DNA of 64,000 nt from Nipponacmea schrenckii (taxonomy: Eukaryota; Mollusca; Gastropoda; Lottiidae), in assembly GCA_030562195.1 (NCBI GenBank), contig JAUJPP010000003.1, forward strand, positions 49,916,602 through 49,980,601, given 5' to 3'. Each line of letters starts with the position of its first letter. Position 1 is the first letter of the stretch. This document shows positions 36,286 to 50,200 of the stretch, piece by piece. The notes below the pieces were generated by a model. The model searched no databases. It was given only the letters and a program-made list of their open reading frames with translations, and was not told where the DNA came from. The position numbers were made by a program, and so were the translations under genes.

Positions 36286-36930
36286 CAACCAACTTTACGG
36301 CCTTAAGGTTACAACCATCTTAACAATGGCCTTCCTATTACAACCATCTTTATTTACAGTGACCTTAACATTACAACCATTTTTACAATGGCCTTCATAT
36401 TAAAACCATCTTTATTTACAGTGACCTTAACATTACAACCATCTTAACGATGGCCTTAATATAACAACCATTTTTATTTCCAGTGACCTTAACAATGACC
36501 TTCATATTACAAGAATCTTTATCTAAAATAACCGTAACGTTACAACCATCTTTAAAATGACCTTAACATTACAACCATCTTTACAATGACCTTCATATTA
36601 CAACCATCTTTATCTACAATGACCTTAACATTACAACTATCTTTACAGTAACCTTGACATTACAACCATCTTTACAATGACCTTCATATTACAACCATCT
36701 TTATCTACAATGACCTTAACATTACAACTATCTTTACAGTAACCTTAACATTACAACCATCTTTACAATGGCCTTAATATCACAACAATCTTTACACTGC
36801 CATTATATTACACCTATCTTTATTTACACTGACCAAAGTATTACTACCATCTTTATAATGGCCTAAATATTACCAACAGCATTACACTGACCAAAGTATT
36901 ACAACCATCTTTACAGTGAACAAAATATTC
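36286..36930 (+). repeat. Minisatellite, about 30-bp units
   Basis: Imperfect units around 'ttacaaccatctttacaatg' plus 'accttaacat'. Some are expanded by a 'tatttacagtgacc' variant, so unit length alternates. Units become more diverged to the right. Confidence 0.85.
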
Positions 36931-39805
36931 CAATCGTCTTTATATTAGTAAATACAATACTATGACCAATGTGAAGATGGCTAAATATACGACTTCATAT
37001 TGGATTCCCTGCATTAAACAATGAGTATTAAGTGTATTTGCCATTAACTCCATCATGGCTTTAGAAGAGATACGAATAGTGTAAACCAATAAATCTCATC
37101 TGTGTTTATAATTATCATTATGATTATTTAATGCTAGATTTAGCATGTCAGCTTATTGACTGAAGGAAATGTTCGACCATTAATTAGCATTCCATTCTCT
37201 TTCTTAATTGGGTTTTTCGTTTCTCTTGCCAAAGGCCAAGGACTAATAGTACTTTCATCTGTAAATACCGAATCAAGTACTTGTATTCCGAGGGGAAAAA
37301 AAGAACACAAAGGATTATAGATCTTCATAATGATATATTTTAATGTATATTTGAAATTCTTTTGAAAGACAAGGGGGGGGGGAGGGTATTCGAAATTACC
37401 TCAACATTAGGTCTTGTCAAAATTATTAAGATATTCTATTTTCCGACGAATCGTACGTTTATTAACGCTTACTTTCTTACTCTGTGTAGTTTGGTCCTAT
37501 GAAATGAGCTAAGCATAGAAGAAAAAGCACAGAGAAAAGAAGTTCAGCTTCAACTGCTGAGGTAAGTAGTTTAATAATATATATTATAATTAATTAAACA
37601 ATACACTCCTTGAAAGGTACAAATGAGAAAAACAACTTTGAACTGCGATGCACATGTGGTCTTGACACTGGCCACGTATTCTTGAAACTATCGTAGCGCT
37701 AGTTTGTCCTAGAGTCCAACTATTTTTCTTGGATTAGATCGGCACGAGGATTCTTGACCTTAGATTGTTTACCTTGCTGTCCTGAGGGTTCAATTGGTCA
37801 GAGTCTTGGGCTTTATGCCTTGTGGTAAACAGGTTAGAGTCATTCATCTTAAGAGTTGTATCATACTCGTCTTACGTCGTCATTCTTAGGATAACATACA
37901 GAACCAAGGCAAGATGTTGCAGAATGCAATGTAAGGAACTATCAGATAACCTTTAATAATGTCAGAAATATCCGCTTGTGTCTGGATGTTAATGTCGGTA
38001 ATATATAACTAGTGAATGAAATTATATCTTGTCTTTCTTCAAATAAAAAAAATCCCAGAAACTCAGACAAAAGAATTACTTGTTGTATTATTGAAGGATG
38101 ATTTAATTAGATTAGGACGGGTTGTTAGTGCAATATATCTACGACCGTGAAGTCTATAAATACGTTGGTATAATTAAATAGAACTTCTACAAGACCTAAT
38201 TATCATCCATCAGTGGTCCGCTGCAAATAAGAAAAAAAATCAGATACTTTGCTTTATGGTATTGGTATAGAAAAACCAGAGAATTTTTATGTGTCCTTGA
38301 TTCACACGCCAAGGAAAACTCAAAATACGTCTAATAATTTCTATTGGAATAATCTACACTCCGCCAAACAAGGATTAAATTAAGTCAAGAAAAAGAATTG
38401 ACATTTCTAAATGCATGTCGATTGTAATTTTCTTTTTCACCCACTCCTGAACAATTCTGGACAGAAATACTACTTCGACTTATATATATTTATTTAAAAT
38501 TTTTCTAGAACAATTATTGTCTTTTAGTTTGTTTATTTAAATATTATGTACAGAGTGTGAAGAAGGTGCATGTTAAAGATCACAGATTGTTCGAGATCGA
38601 AACCGTAATTTCATTATACTGAACAAACCTCCCTCACTGCGCATTTCATGATGACAAACGTCTAGAATGTATTTGACTTATCACCTAATTTTCAAATTGG
38701 TGGAAAATAAAGTTTTAAATAAAAAATATCAGACTTATCAACGAATTTTTACCTAGGTGAAATTACTTTTTACCAAGTATTTAGTGAATGATGTCGTATG
38801 TGAGCCATCCAAGGACTCTTGTAAAATGAAAGGAAATATATACTTTTCTGAAATTGACTGGTAAAGATTCAGCGGACCATGGTTTATTATGCGAAAAGTA
38901 ACCTACTGATTTCGCGATTGACATACAAAAACCCAATGAACCTAGAAATCAATGTTTTATTTTGACGAATTAAATCTACAAATTGTAATGTCAGTATAAA
39001 TCTTATTTTCTTAATTTCAGTTTTAATTTTCCACCCATGTTAAACATTTGGCCTTTGGGCTATATAGACACTATAACGAGAGCTTCGATTACAGAATATT
39101 CGCCAATATCGTTATATTTTCATTTCATTATTTTCCAAATGAATAGAGCTGTATGATTTTGTCGACCAAATAACATAGAAAACTTTGATTGAGCAGCACT
39201 TTCCAATTCTCATAAAGCTTATGTAAAATTTGATGGATGGTTCTAGATTTAATAAGTAGCAATTGTTGTCGTAATTCTATTAAACGGTTTCTTTGTGGAC
39301 AGTTTTCTCAATTGACACAAAGGTTGTTCTGTCAATGATTGACTGGGTTCTAACCCCACTTCTCGTGATTCGAATATGTCTTTAATTAAGCCAGTGGCAT
39401 ACAGACCTTCTGAACTATTTGAAAATTAATATTATTTAATGTCTAGTGTATCAATCAAAGGAACAAAATTATATATTGATATGAATAACTTAGCTAACTT
39501 GACTGTCTAGAGTATACTGAGGTCAAAGAACACAGATTTGTGATATTCAATATTTATAATATGCCTACTGGTGTTTCTCATTATTCTGCAATTTCTCTAG
39601 GTATTCAGCTAAAAATGATGATACTTTACGTCAAAAGCAAGTTCCTATATTTTTAAGCTTTAAACACACTGTCAAGGCGATAGTATAAGTGTTATTAAAG
39701 AATTTTCGCTTTCGATATCCGATTATAGCAAGATGTGCTTGTAGTCCAAGTAAAGTGTTAACTATTGTAGTATTTGACTAAAAAAAGACAGAATTAGTAG
39801 TGCTT
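36931..39805. other. No gene seen; tRNA-like patch near 37.8 kb
   Basis: At 37787-37850 'gagggttcaattggtcagag' (A-box-like) and 'caggttagagtcatt' (B-box-like) suggest a degraded tRNA-derived SINE. A run of ten or more G at about 37372 is also present. Nothing else is supported. Confidence 0.35.
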
Positions 39806-40195
39806 CTATTGCCAATCATGTCACGATACGATGCGTATCGCGATACAAAGGTCACGATACGATACATATCGAGATATGGGGTAATAATTAAAATGTAAAG
39901 CCGTGTATTGGTATCAATAATTTCAATCTGATCCATGATATTTTTAATAAGAGAATGCCAAAGGTTTCAATAACATCCACCGACAATTAATTAAATTAAG
40001 GTTACGAAACCTTTGCTGTGGATTTCAGTGAAGTCTGCGAAAGGAATTTATGATAGGTCAAGCTCATTCACCGGCAAGTAAATATACTCACATTTTATGG
40101 AATGCCATGTATCAATACACGACCCCGCGATATCGTGGTATGTTGTATCGCGATACATTGATTCAACGATATATCGTGCCATCTCTAATCATTAG
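39806..40195. mobile_element. MITE-like element with inverted terminal repeats, hAT-like ends
   Basis: The left end 'tgtcacgatacgatgcgtat' continues to 'cgcgatacaaa'. It is mirrored at the right end, whose reverse complement starts 'tagagatggcacgatatatc' and also reaches 'gtatcgcgatacaa'. 'GAT(G)NCACGATA' ends are typical of hAT-derived MITEs. No open frame or clear target duplication is seen. Confidence 0.6.
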
Positions 40196-43100
40196 CTGCA
40201 TGTCTCACAAGAATATTATAGCATGCTTCCCTATCAGGAAACTCAATATTTTTAGGCAGACTAGAAAGAGACATTTTTTGGATGTTCTTTCAGCACAATC
40301 AAGTTTCCTTTTACACCTTTTCGAATTCGTTTCTGAGATTGTTGTTCCTGAAACACTTATGTCGCCAAATTTCTCGAACTATCTTGTTTCGTAGATTATG
40401 ATACAATGATACATAATATAGCGATAGGCTATCATTGCCATAAGAGCATATTGATAGATGGCAATATAACGTTTGAATGTACTGAATTAAACATCTGGAT
40501 ACAAATATTATTTAAAGGGATAATAGGCGTTAGAATACACTCGTCCTACGGCTTCTATTTGTGTTTAATATTGACTAATTGTTAAATAAGTATGCATCCC
40601 GCACTTTACCAAATATTAAAAAGCGACACTAAGAAATACGGAATTTTTAAAAAAGGTGCGCCAGCGACGATTCCATTCAGTTTGAGAATAAAAGCGTCTG
40701 ATAAATCAACGCTAAAACATCTTTGTGCAATTCAACAGTAGGGGTCAAGGACGCGTGAAAACCCACATGTTAGAGTTACTTCCCTTTATATTTACACAAT
40801 TTGAAAATCGCTAATACTTTTAAGCGTTTTATAATTAACTACTTGATTTTGTGGATTTATCCGATAATAGAGGGATTTTCATTATAGTTATGACACCAGG
40901 TAAGTCCACTGATGGGAACATAATGTTATTGTCCAAATTTGAGTGAAGTTGACTTTTTATGTTCCTTCTTATCCCTTTAAAACACAAAGTTTATATGCTG
41001 AATAATACGACCCACGCCTATGAACAATGGTACTTATTGCTTATATTGAACTCTCAGTACAGTCATAAACTTCTACTACTACTTTGATGTCAACTGGGAC
41101 ATATTGATATAATAATTATTAACACATTATGGTAGAAGAAATAATTGAGAACTGACCATTTGCGACTCGAAGGAATCATTTAAAAAATATACGACTTTGT
41201 TCTTGACATTTGTTTTAACATAAATGGTGATTGAACACAGCTCCGATTAATTTCAATATTGCATCAGAGTATTGAACAAAATATTTGGAGAAAGTAAACA
41301 GAGTCAATAACCACCATCTCATGAATCGGATAGGAATTCTTTTAGTATTAGTACATAAATATAGAGATCTTTAATTAAAGCTTTCAAAATCATTAAAATC
41401 TTGAAAAGAATACTTCATATTTCAAACGCATTAGACATTTCGCATAGTTCATGGTTAAACGATTTCTGAAGAAAAGAGCTTGATGAAAATAGCATGGATT
41501 TAAAATAGATTTATCCACTACCCTAATGTCTATTAGTGGATAACATATCAAAACATAAAGATGTAAGAAAGTGCAGTAGCGTCGCGATCTCAATATCATA
41601 CAATCATGTTCATTTTGATGATCAAGTCTTAACTATGGCACTGTTTCATTTAAATATTCAGTTTACGTACGGACACAATTCCAAAACCAAATCCAAATCT
41701 GAAAGACAAAATCGTGGTTTAAGTCAAAAATTTCATGATATATTCAAGAAGGCAAATTGATGAAGCCAGATTCTAAAAGCACTCTAAGCCACATTTCGAT
41801 TCTTTACCCAATGTCTTCGGTTAAACTATTGTGAAAACCTTTATTTTATTTTCTATGAGAATTTTAGATCTTGCCTTAAAGTAATATACCTTATGGTATT
41901 ACAGGAATCACAGACTTGAAATCGGATTACCAGTATTTCTGTAAATAAACATAGATGAGAAACATCATTTAATTGCCCTTGAGCGGGGAATAGGTTAAAA
42001 TGAGAGAAACCGACTTATACGACATTAATTTTTAATAAATTTTTTTAACTGAATACATTTGGAAAATGTCACCAATTGATTTACTAAATGCTTGAACAAC
42101 GCCCACATATCTAAAAAATAAGACATTTATCTTACCAGTCAATCTCGACCTGTTCGTCTACTTTTATCTGCAGAGAAGTGTAATAGTGAACAGTGAAGGA
42201 TTATGATAAACTATAGCAATTTCACTTAAACAGTATTTGATACTGCTCATTGGCAACCTATAGAAAACTGCATTACAATATCTTTTCTTTTTATTTTATT
42301 ACAAAAGCAGAATTTTACAATGAGATCAATTAACTATAAATAAAACTATTCAACAGAGACTACTAAAGCAATTTGACTACGGTTTTGAGTTTTAAAATGA
42401 TTGACGAAGATATTGTTATGTCTCACACAGAGTTCTCGATCCTTGAAGTCACATTAATGGATAGGAACTGCAAGGAACGACAAAAATTGAGCAATTAGCG
42501 TTCAGTCTTCCATAAATTAGCCACAACTATTCTGCATGCAAACCGGAAGTGATTGTGTTCAAGAACATAATTCAATAAGGTACTGAAAGTAAAACTCACT
42601 TCTCTATATAATTTAGTTAATCTATGATTAATACATTTAGTAATATATTCAGGACCAAGCAAGACATCAAGGCTATTTTTTATGGATTCGCATAATAGAC
42701 ATCATATTGACGAGTTTCATAAAAGAAACATCAAACTTTTCAGGCGGGTGTATGGTTGATTAGCAGCATACATAAGGATCTATTTGTATTATTGTCTGAA
42801 AGACACGTGTCAATATGAGGCTCTTGGTAATTTGATTTAGATTACAAGACTAGTATTGACAAAATTGATGAATTAATGTGTCTGAAACAAGGAACTTATG
42901 GCCAATGACAGATTAAGAACTAAAAGTGGATTATTGGACAACTTTTCATATTTTGAAACGAACCCGAACCTTTAAAGCAATACTGCGTCTTAGAAACATA
43001 AAATTTATATATTCATCATTAAATATACCTACAGGGATTCTGTTACTTTATGACACCAGTTAAGTTCACTGATGATTAATACTCACATTGGCCATTCTTG

Positions 43101-46100
43101 AGAGCTTAATTTACGTCCATCTTAAGACGCGGCTTCACTTAATGAAACAGTTTCAACCAGAAAATAAGAGGTTTATAGCACAGCCAAAATAAATCTTATC
43201 ATAAAACCTTTTTTACACGAACACCAAAATTGCACCAAACACAAGTAATTGACTATCTAGAAAGCAAACTAGATTTCCCGGGCTATTTTAATTTTCAACA
43301 ATGGTTCATCTACTACAAACATGACAAAACAAAGTTAATTTTATAGGAGAATTTAGCGATGCACCATCTGTTAAGACAAACTACTAAACCACCCACTATA
43401 ATCAAATTCTATATAATACCGAGGTTATGTTTTTATGTGAATTTATCACAGATTTCTTATTTTGAAAGGTATTTTCTTAACTACATCATGTAGGTACTTT
43501 GCTTGACCCTTAGAATCTCTTATTTTCGTATTTACCAAATTTTGTGGGGACATGAGTCAATTCAATCAGAAATGTAAACTATAACGTTCACAGTTTAGTT
43601 TTTCAAGCACAAATTTAAATGTATGCTGTCACTTTTAAGCTTTTTAATTATACCGACATTTCTTAGTATTTATAATGACCACAAAGGCCTATAAAACGTA
43701 AAAAAACGTTAAGAACTAAAAGAAAAGCGTTGATAAAAAGAGAGCTTGACATATATTGATTTTCAACAGTGTAAAACAAACTATATAATTGCAGCTAGAA
43801 GAATTTAGTAATTGTCATTGTCAATTTTCTGTAGGTAATTATCATCAATCCTATAATTTTCTTTGTCAGTTTTCTTCAAGGAGTTCCAGATTCACCGCTG
43901 ATATAGATACCAGGCGAGTTGAATGCTCGTCCAACACGGTTTCGTTTTTATATTTCTGCTAACGGAATAATGCCAATATATTTGAGATATTTGCAGAACC
44001 GTTGTCTTATTTGAGTAATATTTCGTTGATTTCAGATTATAGATGTGTGAATTTCTAACGATGCAGATCCTATATATGCTTTGAGATGACAATATGGCAC
44101 TGATCTTCGATATATAACTTGCTATGAGTAATACAATTTTTGTGATGATTTAAATAGTGAAGATGCCATCTAAATTGTAAACAGGGTCAGTAATGCTTTA
44201 GACACTAGGCTTAATTCCTTATTGTTCCTCGAATAAAATCTTGGCTTCTATATTCTTCAGTTTGCCAACTCTCTTGCCCTCGAAACAAATTTTTGGAGAA
44301 ATTTTTCGGGAGGGGTGGGGGGGGGGCGGGAGGCAACTAGTCACGGTACCATATGTCTCGGTCCTTGTGGTTTAATACGCAAAAGTCATTTCCTTTCCGA
44401 TTTACACAAATATTTCCGTTTCTGTTTTAATATTTATTAAATACTTTTTCTATTGTTTTCAATTAAGGAAAACACACAAGGTTGACTGCACGACTTTACA
44501 TTTACACGAACCTACAATAAAACAACTTCTATTCGTGTCTAAATCTGTAGCTTATTATTCGCATTCTGGCTCAATTCAACCAGGAAGGTGTGTTTTTGCC
44601 ATTATTACAAAAGTAGTTCAACAGAACTAATTAATGTAAAATGATCGATAACACAATGACAGCTCAAACAGCAGGTGGATTATCAAACATCCCGATTGAG
44701 ATTATACATAACTTGGTGTTATTTCTAGTAGATCAGGCTGGTATTTGATTTCCTTCCGTGACATTACCAGTCGAAATGTTAAAAAGTACTTCCTATAGGA
44801 ATACCATTAGATGGTCATGGTGTGCCAAGATTTCAGATTGATTCTCCTTAATGAGGGTTTTCATTTCAAGATAGCCTGTAAGCTATAGCTAGGATTAAGT
44901 ACATTCAGACAAAAAATAACCAGACAGCTACAAATACTCATAAAGAAGGAGGATAAAATATAATGCTGCAATGAAAGAATTAAGGTCTACTATCGTTATC
45001 AGTGAAATCCGAATATCAAAATTTTCCTTTCAAGCATTGATACTCCACTAGGCTAGGCGGCGATCTACATCGCTCTGTGAGAGCGCCACAGGTCGCCATA
45101 TATATGTTCACGACCACCAGAAGCCCTACCGGATTTCTTAGTGATCTACCCCCCCCCCCCTGCTATCAAATCACCAAGAACTAACTTGTAGACATACGCA
45201 TATTTCTTGGCTTGGTGATGAAATGATGGTGAAATGTCGGTTATCGAAAATAAGTTGAAATCCTACGTGATATAGTTTAAAATTCACCTGTTTGTTGAAT
45301 GAAAACACAAAGAAAACAATGTAACGAGACATCTTCAATCATTGTTTCATCTCGTCTTGAACAGTTAAATTAACAGAATAATCTAGAATTACCATCTTCG
45401 GGTCTATTTTAGGTTCTTGAGTGAATGATGTATTTGGACAAATTTCAAATCAACACAATTAAACAAGATAGAAAAATAAACAATCTAAAATTCGCTTAAA
45501 AAGAATTTTTTCAAAAAACGATTGATCAAAACGAAATAAACATGCGATAAACTTACATTGCACTAATAGAAACATTTCTTTCAAAATATTAGCTGATTTC
45601 AGCTAATGGGCATATTTCAAACCCTGTTTCGGTGATGTGGGTGCTTCGGATTGGGCATTAAGATAAAGTCCTAAACGTAACAAAATGTATTGTACCTGTC
45701 AATTTGAAAAGGAACTAGATCAAGCGAATGCTGCAAATATGCCACAATTTCTCTTATTTCTCCATCACCATTAGATTAACTAAGAATAGAGCCAAATTCA
45801 TCTAAAACATGTCTATTCATATTGCATTTCAAAGATTAAATCAATCTGCATTCCAATCAGCAAATTAGGAATCCGCAAACCCTTATGGAATTTAAGATCG
45901 AGAATTGTGCCTAATAGACGACAGAATGAATCCAAAATCCCGTGATACAACACCAAACAACATTACATGTTTGATTAAATCAGTTACCCAGACTAAGAAA
46001 AGATCGATTACACGCCAATTTCGTACATAATCCACAAGGTTTGTCAGAAAATTGACCTCGAGGCATTATAAACATTTTCACATCTCAAAATTAGATTGAT

Positions 46101-47205
46101 GACGTGTGTCATACCGGCATTGTTTTTAAGACTGATTGATTAATTCTAAGGAGATTATATTTTTTATTCCTGTTTTTTCCAGACTATTCAAGTAAGATTT
46201 TAAATTTCTTTTTTGTCTTTCAAAGGGAGAATTTGAGATTTATTGGAAATGCCTAAGTTTTCCCCAGAATCGCTTTCTTTTTCATAAGAATCCAGTAAAC
46301 AATTGCAAAGAGTACAAAGAAGTTTAATAGAGCGAGCATGGAAACGTAAAGTGCAGTAATTTTTCTCTTTTTGTAGCTATTTTACTCTGTAAGACATCAC
46401 TCCTTATCTCCCCTTATTACTTCATCCATCATGTAAAGCCAGGTTTGCGAAAGTAGGGCCTACAAAGCTACTCGTCATTTTGATATTTTTACACAAAAAC
46501 TTTTCAAATTGACAAGGCACCATGGTACGTCAATTCTTAATGGCTCCAAACAGACAGCCTAGTGTCTCCATTAGAAAATTCATTGTAATTTCGAATTTCA
46601 CCTCGAGTGGGATTTTTATAGTGGCTGACACAGTATGGAGTGGGTAAAACAGGTTGAAAAATTTGAAAGTCCATATCATTTCTTATCGAACTTATCTAGA
46701 TCTAGGTGTGGTGGTATTTTATCAAGTACTTTCAATGAAAAAAAAACGTTACTTTGTTGGTTTGGAAAAGCGAAATACCTTTTTATATACCTATTAACGT
46801 GACCGGATGTTGAATTGGTTCTAATTTTCTTGACTTCTATGACTTGAGTTTGCATAGACCTACGAGTAGTAGGGTTACATGTCAATGATAGGTTGGTATA
46901 TTGCAACAGAGTTAGTCGGTTAGTGTATGATTTTATGTCTAAATCACGTCTAACTGTCGTGACTGATGTGAGGCTGAACAAAGGAAGAAAAGATTGACAA
47001 GAGAAATTTAAAGCTATAAATAGACACAATGTAGTGGTAGCTACAAACTCCAAACCCTATTGGTTAATACAACTAAAGTTATAATTTATTGACGAACGTT
47101 CAAGAACCTCGTCTTAAGACCATAACTGAAGTGATTGAATGATCACAATTAATGATGTAACATTGTTTAGTTGTAACATTTATAGAATCTTTCTTTTTAT
47201 GCAGG
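40196..47205. other. Long stretch without a supported gene
   Basis: Short repeats are visible: 'gacaccaggtaagtccactg' near 40890 has a diverged copy near 43050. A G-run region lies at 44308-44333 and a nested hairpin at 45059-45097. A C-run follows at about 45151. I find no coding exon with acceptable start, domain or splice evidence. Confidence 0.45.
45059..45097. other. Nested perfect hairpins
   Basis: An inner hairpin CGCTCT-gtg-AGAGCG (45071-45085) is enclosed by an outer pair GGCGA (45059-45063) and TCGCC (45093-45097). This is a G+C-rich island in A+T-rich DNA. Function unknown. Confidence 0.5.
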
Positions 47206-47211
47206 TGAAGA

Positions 47212-50200
47212 ATGATAAGAAATGGATCATCGTTGTTTAGTTTAGTTACAAAACTCAGCAATCGAACTGGCAATCCGCTTTATATTAGATACTTTAGTAT
47301 GAACCAACGAATGGAGATCACCAAAGCCTTAAGGAGTACAGAAGAAATCAAACAGAGTGTTCTGACAAGGAATTCTTTCAAATCGGAGTTAAAATCAGAA
47401 AATGTAAGTTCAATGTTTAATCCTGAAGGGACAAGGTCTAGTACAAGGTGTAAATACAGAAAAGTAGATTCGAAGCTTATAGAATCTCAAGAGAAAGTAA
47501 CTTTTGTAAGTGAAGACAGCAACCATACAAACTCAGACCTTGCAACTCATAAAAAGAAAAGAAGTGTTCATCAGAAAAGGGTGTTTACACAAGACAGTTG
47601 TCAAAGACAAGATATGAAATTAAAGCATGATAGTAATAAAACGTTAAAAAAAGAGGTCAAATTTGAAAGTGATCTGTCACTTAAAGAGGAAAAGCAATTA
47701 AAAACCACTAGTAGAGGAAAGAATAAAAGTTCAAATACTAGAAAAATCGTCAAATCGGAGTCGCAACCAACGACTAATCATAAATATGTAGGTGCTCACC
47801 TATCTATTGCTGGTAAGTAAAAGTAATCTTTTTGGAGAACGTCATTTAATTTTTCTGCTACTAACATATATTTTCATTAAAAAAAAACATTTGGCAACAA
47901 TTTTTGTGAAAATGACATAAAATATGCAAGTATAGTTAAAAGTGAGAATTACCCCCCAACCTGGATATTTGAGGTGAAAAAACTGACACAGAAACAAATC
48001 CCTTCAAATGGCAATAAGGCTCCGCTTGCAATTTCTATTATAGGTGGTTTGTATAAATGCATAGACGAAGCTGTGAGAATCGGCGCTAGATCTTGTGGGT
48101 TATTTCTCAAATCACAACGACAGTGGGCCAGCAAACCTTTAACAGAAGATACCATACAAAAGTTTAAAGATACCATTCAGGTAACGTAAAGGTATTTGTT
48201 AATTAATATTACTTAAACAACACATTTTTGGTTTTATATTCAATGGTCGACAATCGGATTGCAATTCATTTCCTCGTAGGATGAATATTTAATGCGTTAT
48301 AAGCGACAAAATTTACAAAAGATTTATAAGGCCCTAGAAGAATGAGTTTATTCCGTAGGTCTGTATCAGCATTTGATTTTACATAAATGTACACTAATTA
48401 TCCAAAGCGTTAAGTCGTTGCCCATAACTACCTTTAACAGTGTTAATAAAAGTGTTAAAAGAATTGTAAAGAGTTTTTCTAATATTTTTATATATATGGG
48501 GAACACTGACTGCATCAATTTGCGTCATTCCAAATTTCAATCAGGCGTTTTTGGTGACCGGTATACAGAATTTAGAAAACTTTGATGCAATACCGGAATG
48601 AGACTGTAAATGAAGAATGATAAAGATAAGTGGGATTGAGCTCTTTTTATGTACATTTTGTTAGATTCAACGTAGATTACTATTACTTTTATCGTGTTAC
48701 AGAAAAACAACTTTCCTGTGGACAAACTTTTACCTCATGGATCTTATTTATTAAATTGTGGTTCTCCTGATGATCAAACCTTAGAGAAAAGTCGTACAGC
48801 TTTGATAGATGAGTTACAGCGATGCGAATTGTTAGGAATACCACTCTACAATTTTCATCCAGGTAAAATTTGATTACCTCATTTTTTAGTCCCAAATTTC
48901 TTATATATGGACGATTTTGTTGATAGTCGATGATAATCCCCATGAATAACATGTATTTCTATGATAATTTTCAGGATCATCGTGTGGTAAAATAAGTCGA
49001 GATGAATGCATCGATAAAATCGGTGAATCCATTAATTTAGCTCATTCTCAAACTGATTATGTCATAACAGGTATTGATATTATCTATTGCTAAAATTATT
49101 GTCTGTTACTAGTTGAAACTTCTTGATAAGCGTTAAATCATCAGTCGAAGGAAATAAAATTAAGTTTTTCGATTTTTTTTTGATAGTATGTTTTTTTTTT
49201 CACTTTCTAACTGTCGCGGGACCTTTAATATGCATAGACTGTGGCAACCAAGGCACCATTATGTAAGCCGATATATCGGACCCAGCTCTCATCTTGAACG
49301 TTATACCGAGACATTTGACGTTACCTCATCTGTATATTATGTTCGATGTAAGAGGAACATAATATAAAGGACGAAATTTTCGAACTACAGTTAATGCTGC
49401 TTTTAATAATCTATAATTAACAGTAATCGAGAATATGAGTTGCCAAGGTAACACTATTGGAGGTAAACTGGAAGAATTAAAAAGTATTATAAATAAAGTT
49501 AAAGATAAAACAAGAATTGGAGTCTGTATTGATACTTGTCATGCTTTTGCTGCTGGTGAGTATAACGGGCAAATTACAGTAATTTGTAATAAAAGCTTAC
49601 GAAGCTTTAACCACTGAATATTTCTGAGAACCATCTAATCTCTTTACATTTTGTGCTATTCTGTGACAGTTTGGCTTCATAAAGTAGTTATGGTATTGAC
49701 CCAGATTGTTCCAGAACTTTAGAGAAGTTACTAAAGGCTCCCAACTAATATTATGATGCAATATGACCTGTTAAAACAGTGTGCGTGCACCAATGTATCA
49801 ATTCTGGATTGTTTAAGTGGCTTCTTGATTTTTCTAGAAATATAGGTTTTTATATAAATAGACTAGTAGCTAAGGCCTAGGGGGGTTCAATTAAAGTGCT
49901 TACTAAAGCCCCGTTTACATTACTACCAGGCCCGACCCCTTTTCGCATGTGCCGGGCTCGACCACTTGATAATGCGTACTTGAAGCGTAGAATTGGGCCG
50001 AGCACGTTCGAAAACGAACTCTCCAGTCACTGGAGGTACAATCACTGTAACAAAATGGCGCTGTCCATAGTCAAATAATTTTCTTTTTGTTATTTTGGGG
50101 AAAAAGATGCCCCATCAGTTACAACACCAACGCCATGATGTGGTATTTCGATTACCTAAACCAAAATCGGAGAATTCATCTACGGCAGTATCTTCTTCGG

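Noticed and set aside
36286..36930. CRISPR-like array
   Set aside because: Unit length and spacers are not unique and constant; it is an ordinary minisatellite in an animal genome.
37787..37855. tRNA gene
   Set aside because: A-box- and B-box-like words are present, but no acceptor or anticodon stems can be paired; at most a SINE remnant.
41465..41500. CTGAAGAAAAGAGCTTGATGAAAAT as a hammerhead core
   Set aside because: The bases between the core words do not pair to form stem II, and no stem I flanks match.
46676..47053. 125-codon minus-strand frame with a hydrophobic, signal-like start, divergent to the endonuclease IV gene
   Set aside because: It opens with TTG just after an in-frame TAG. 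There is no ATG near the hydrophobic part, no clear acceptor and no recognisable domain.
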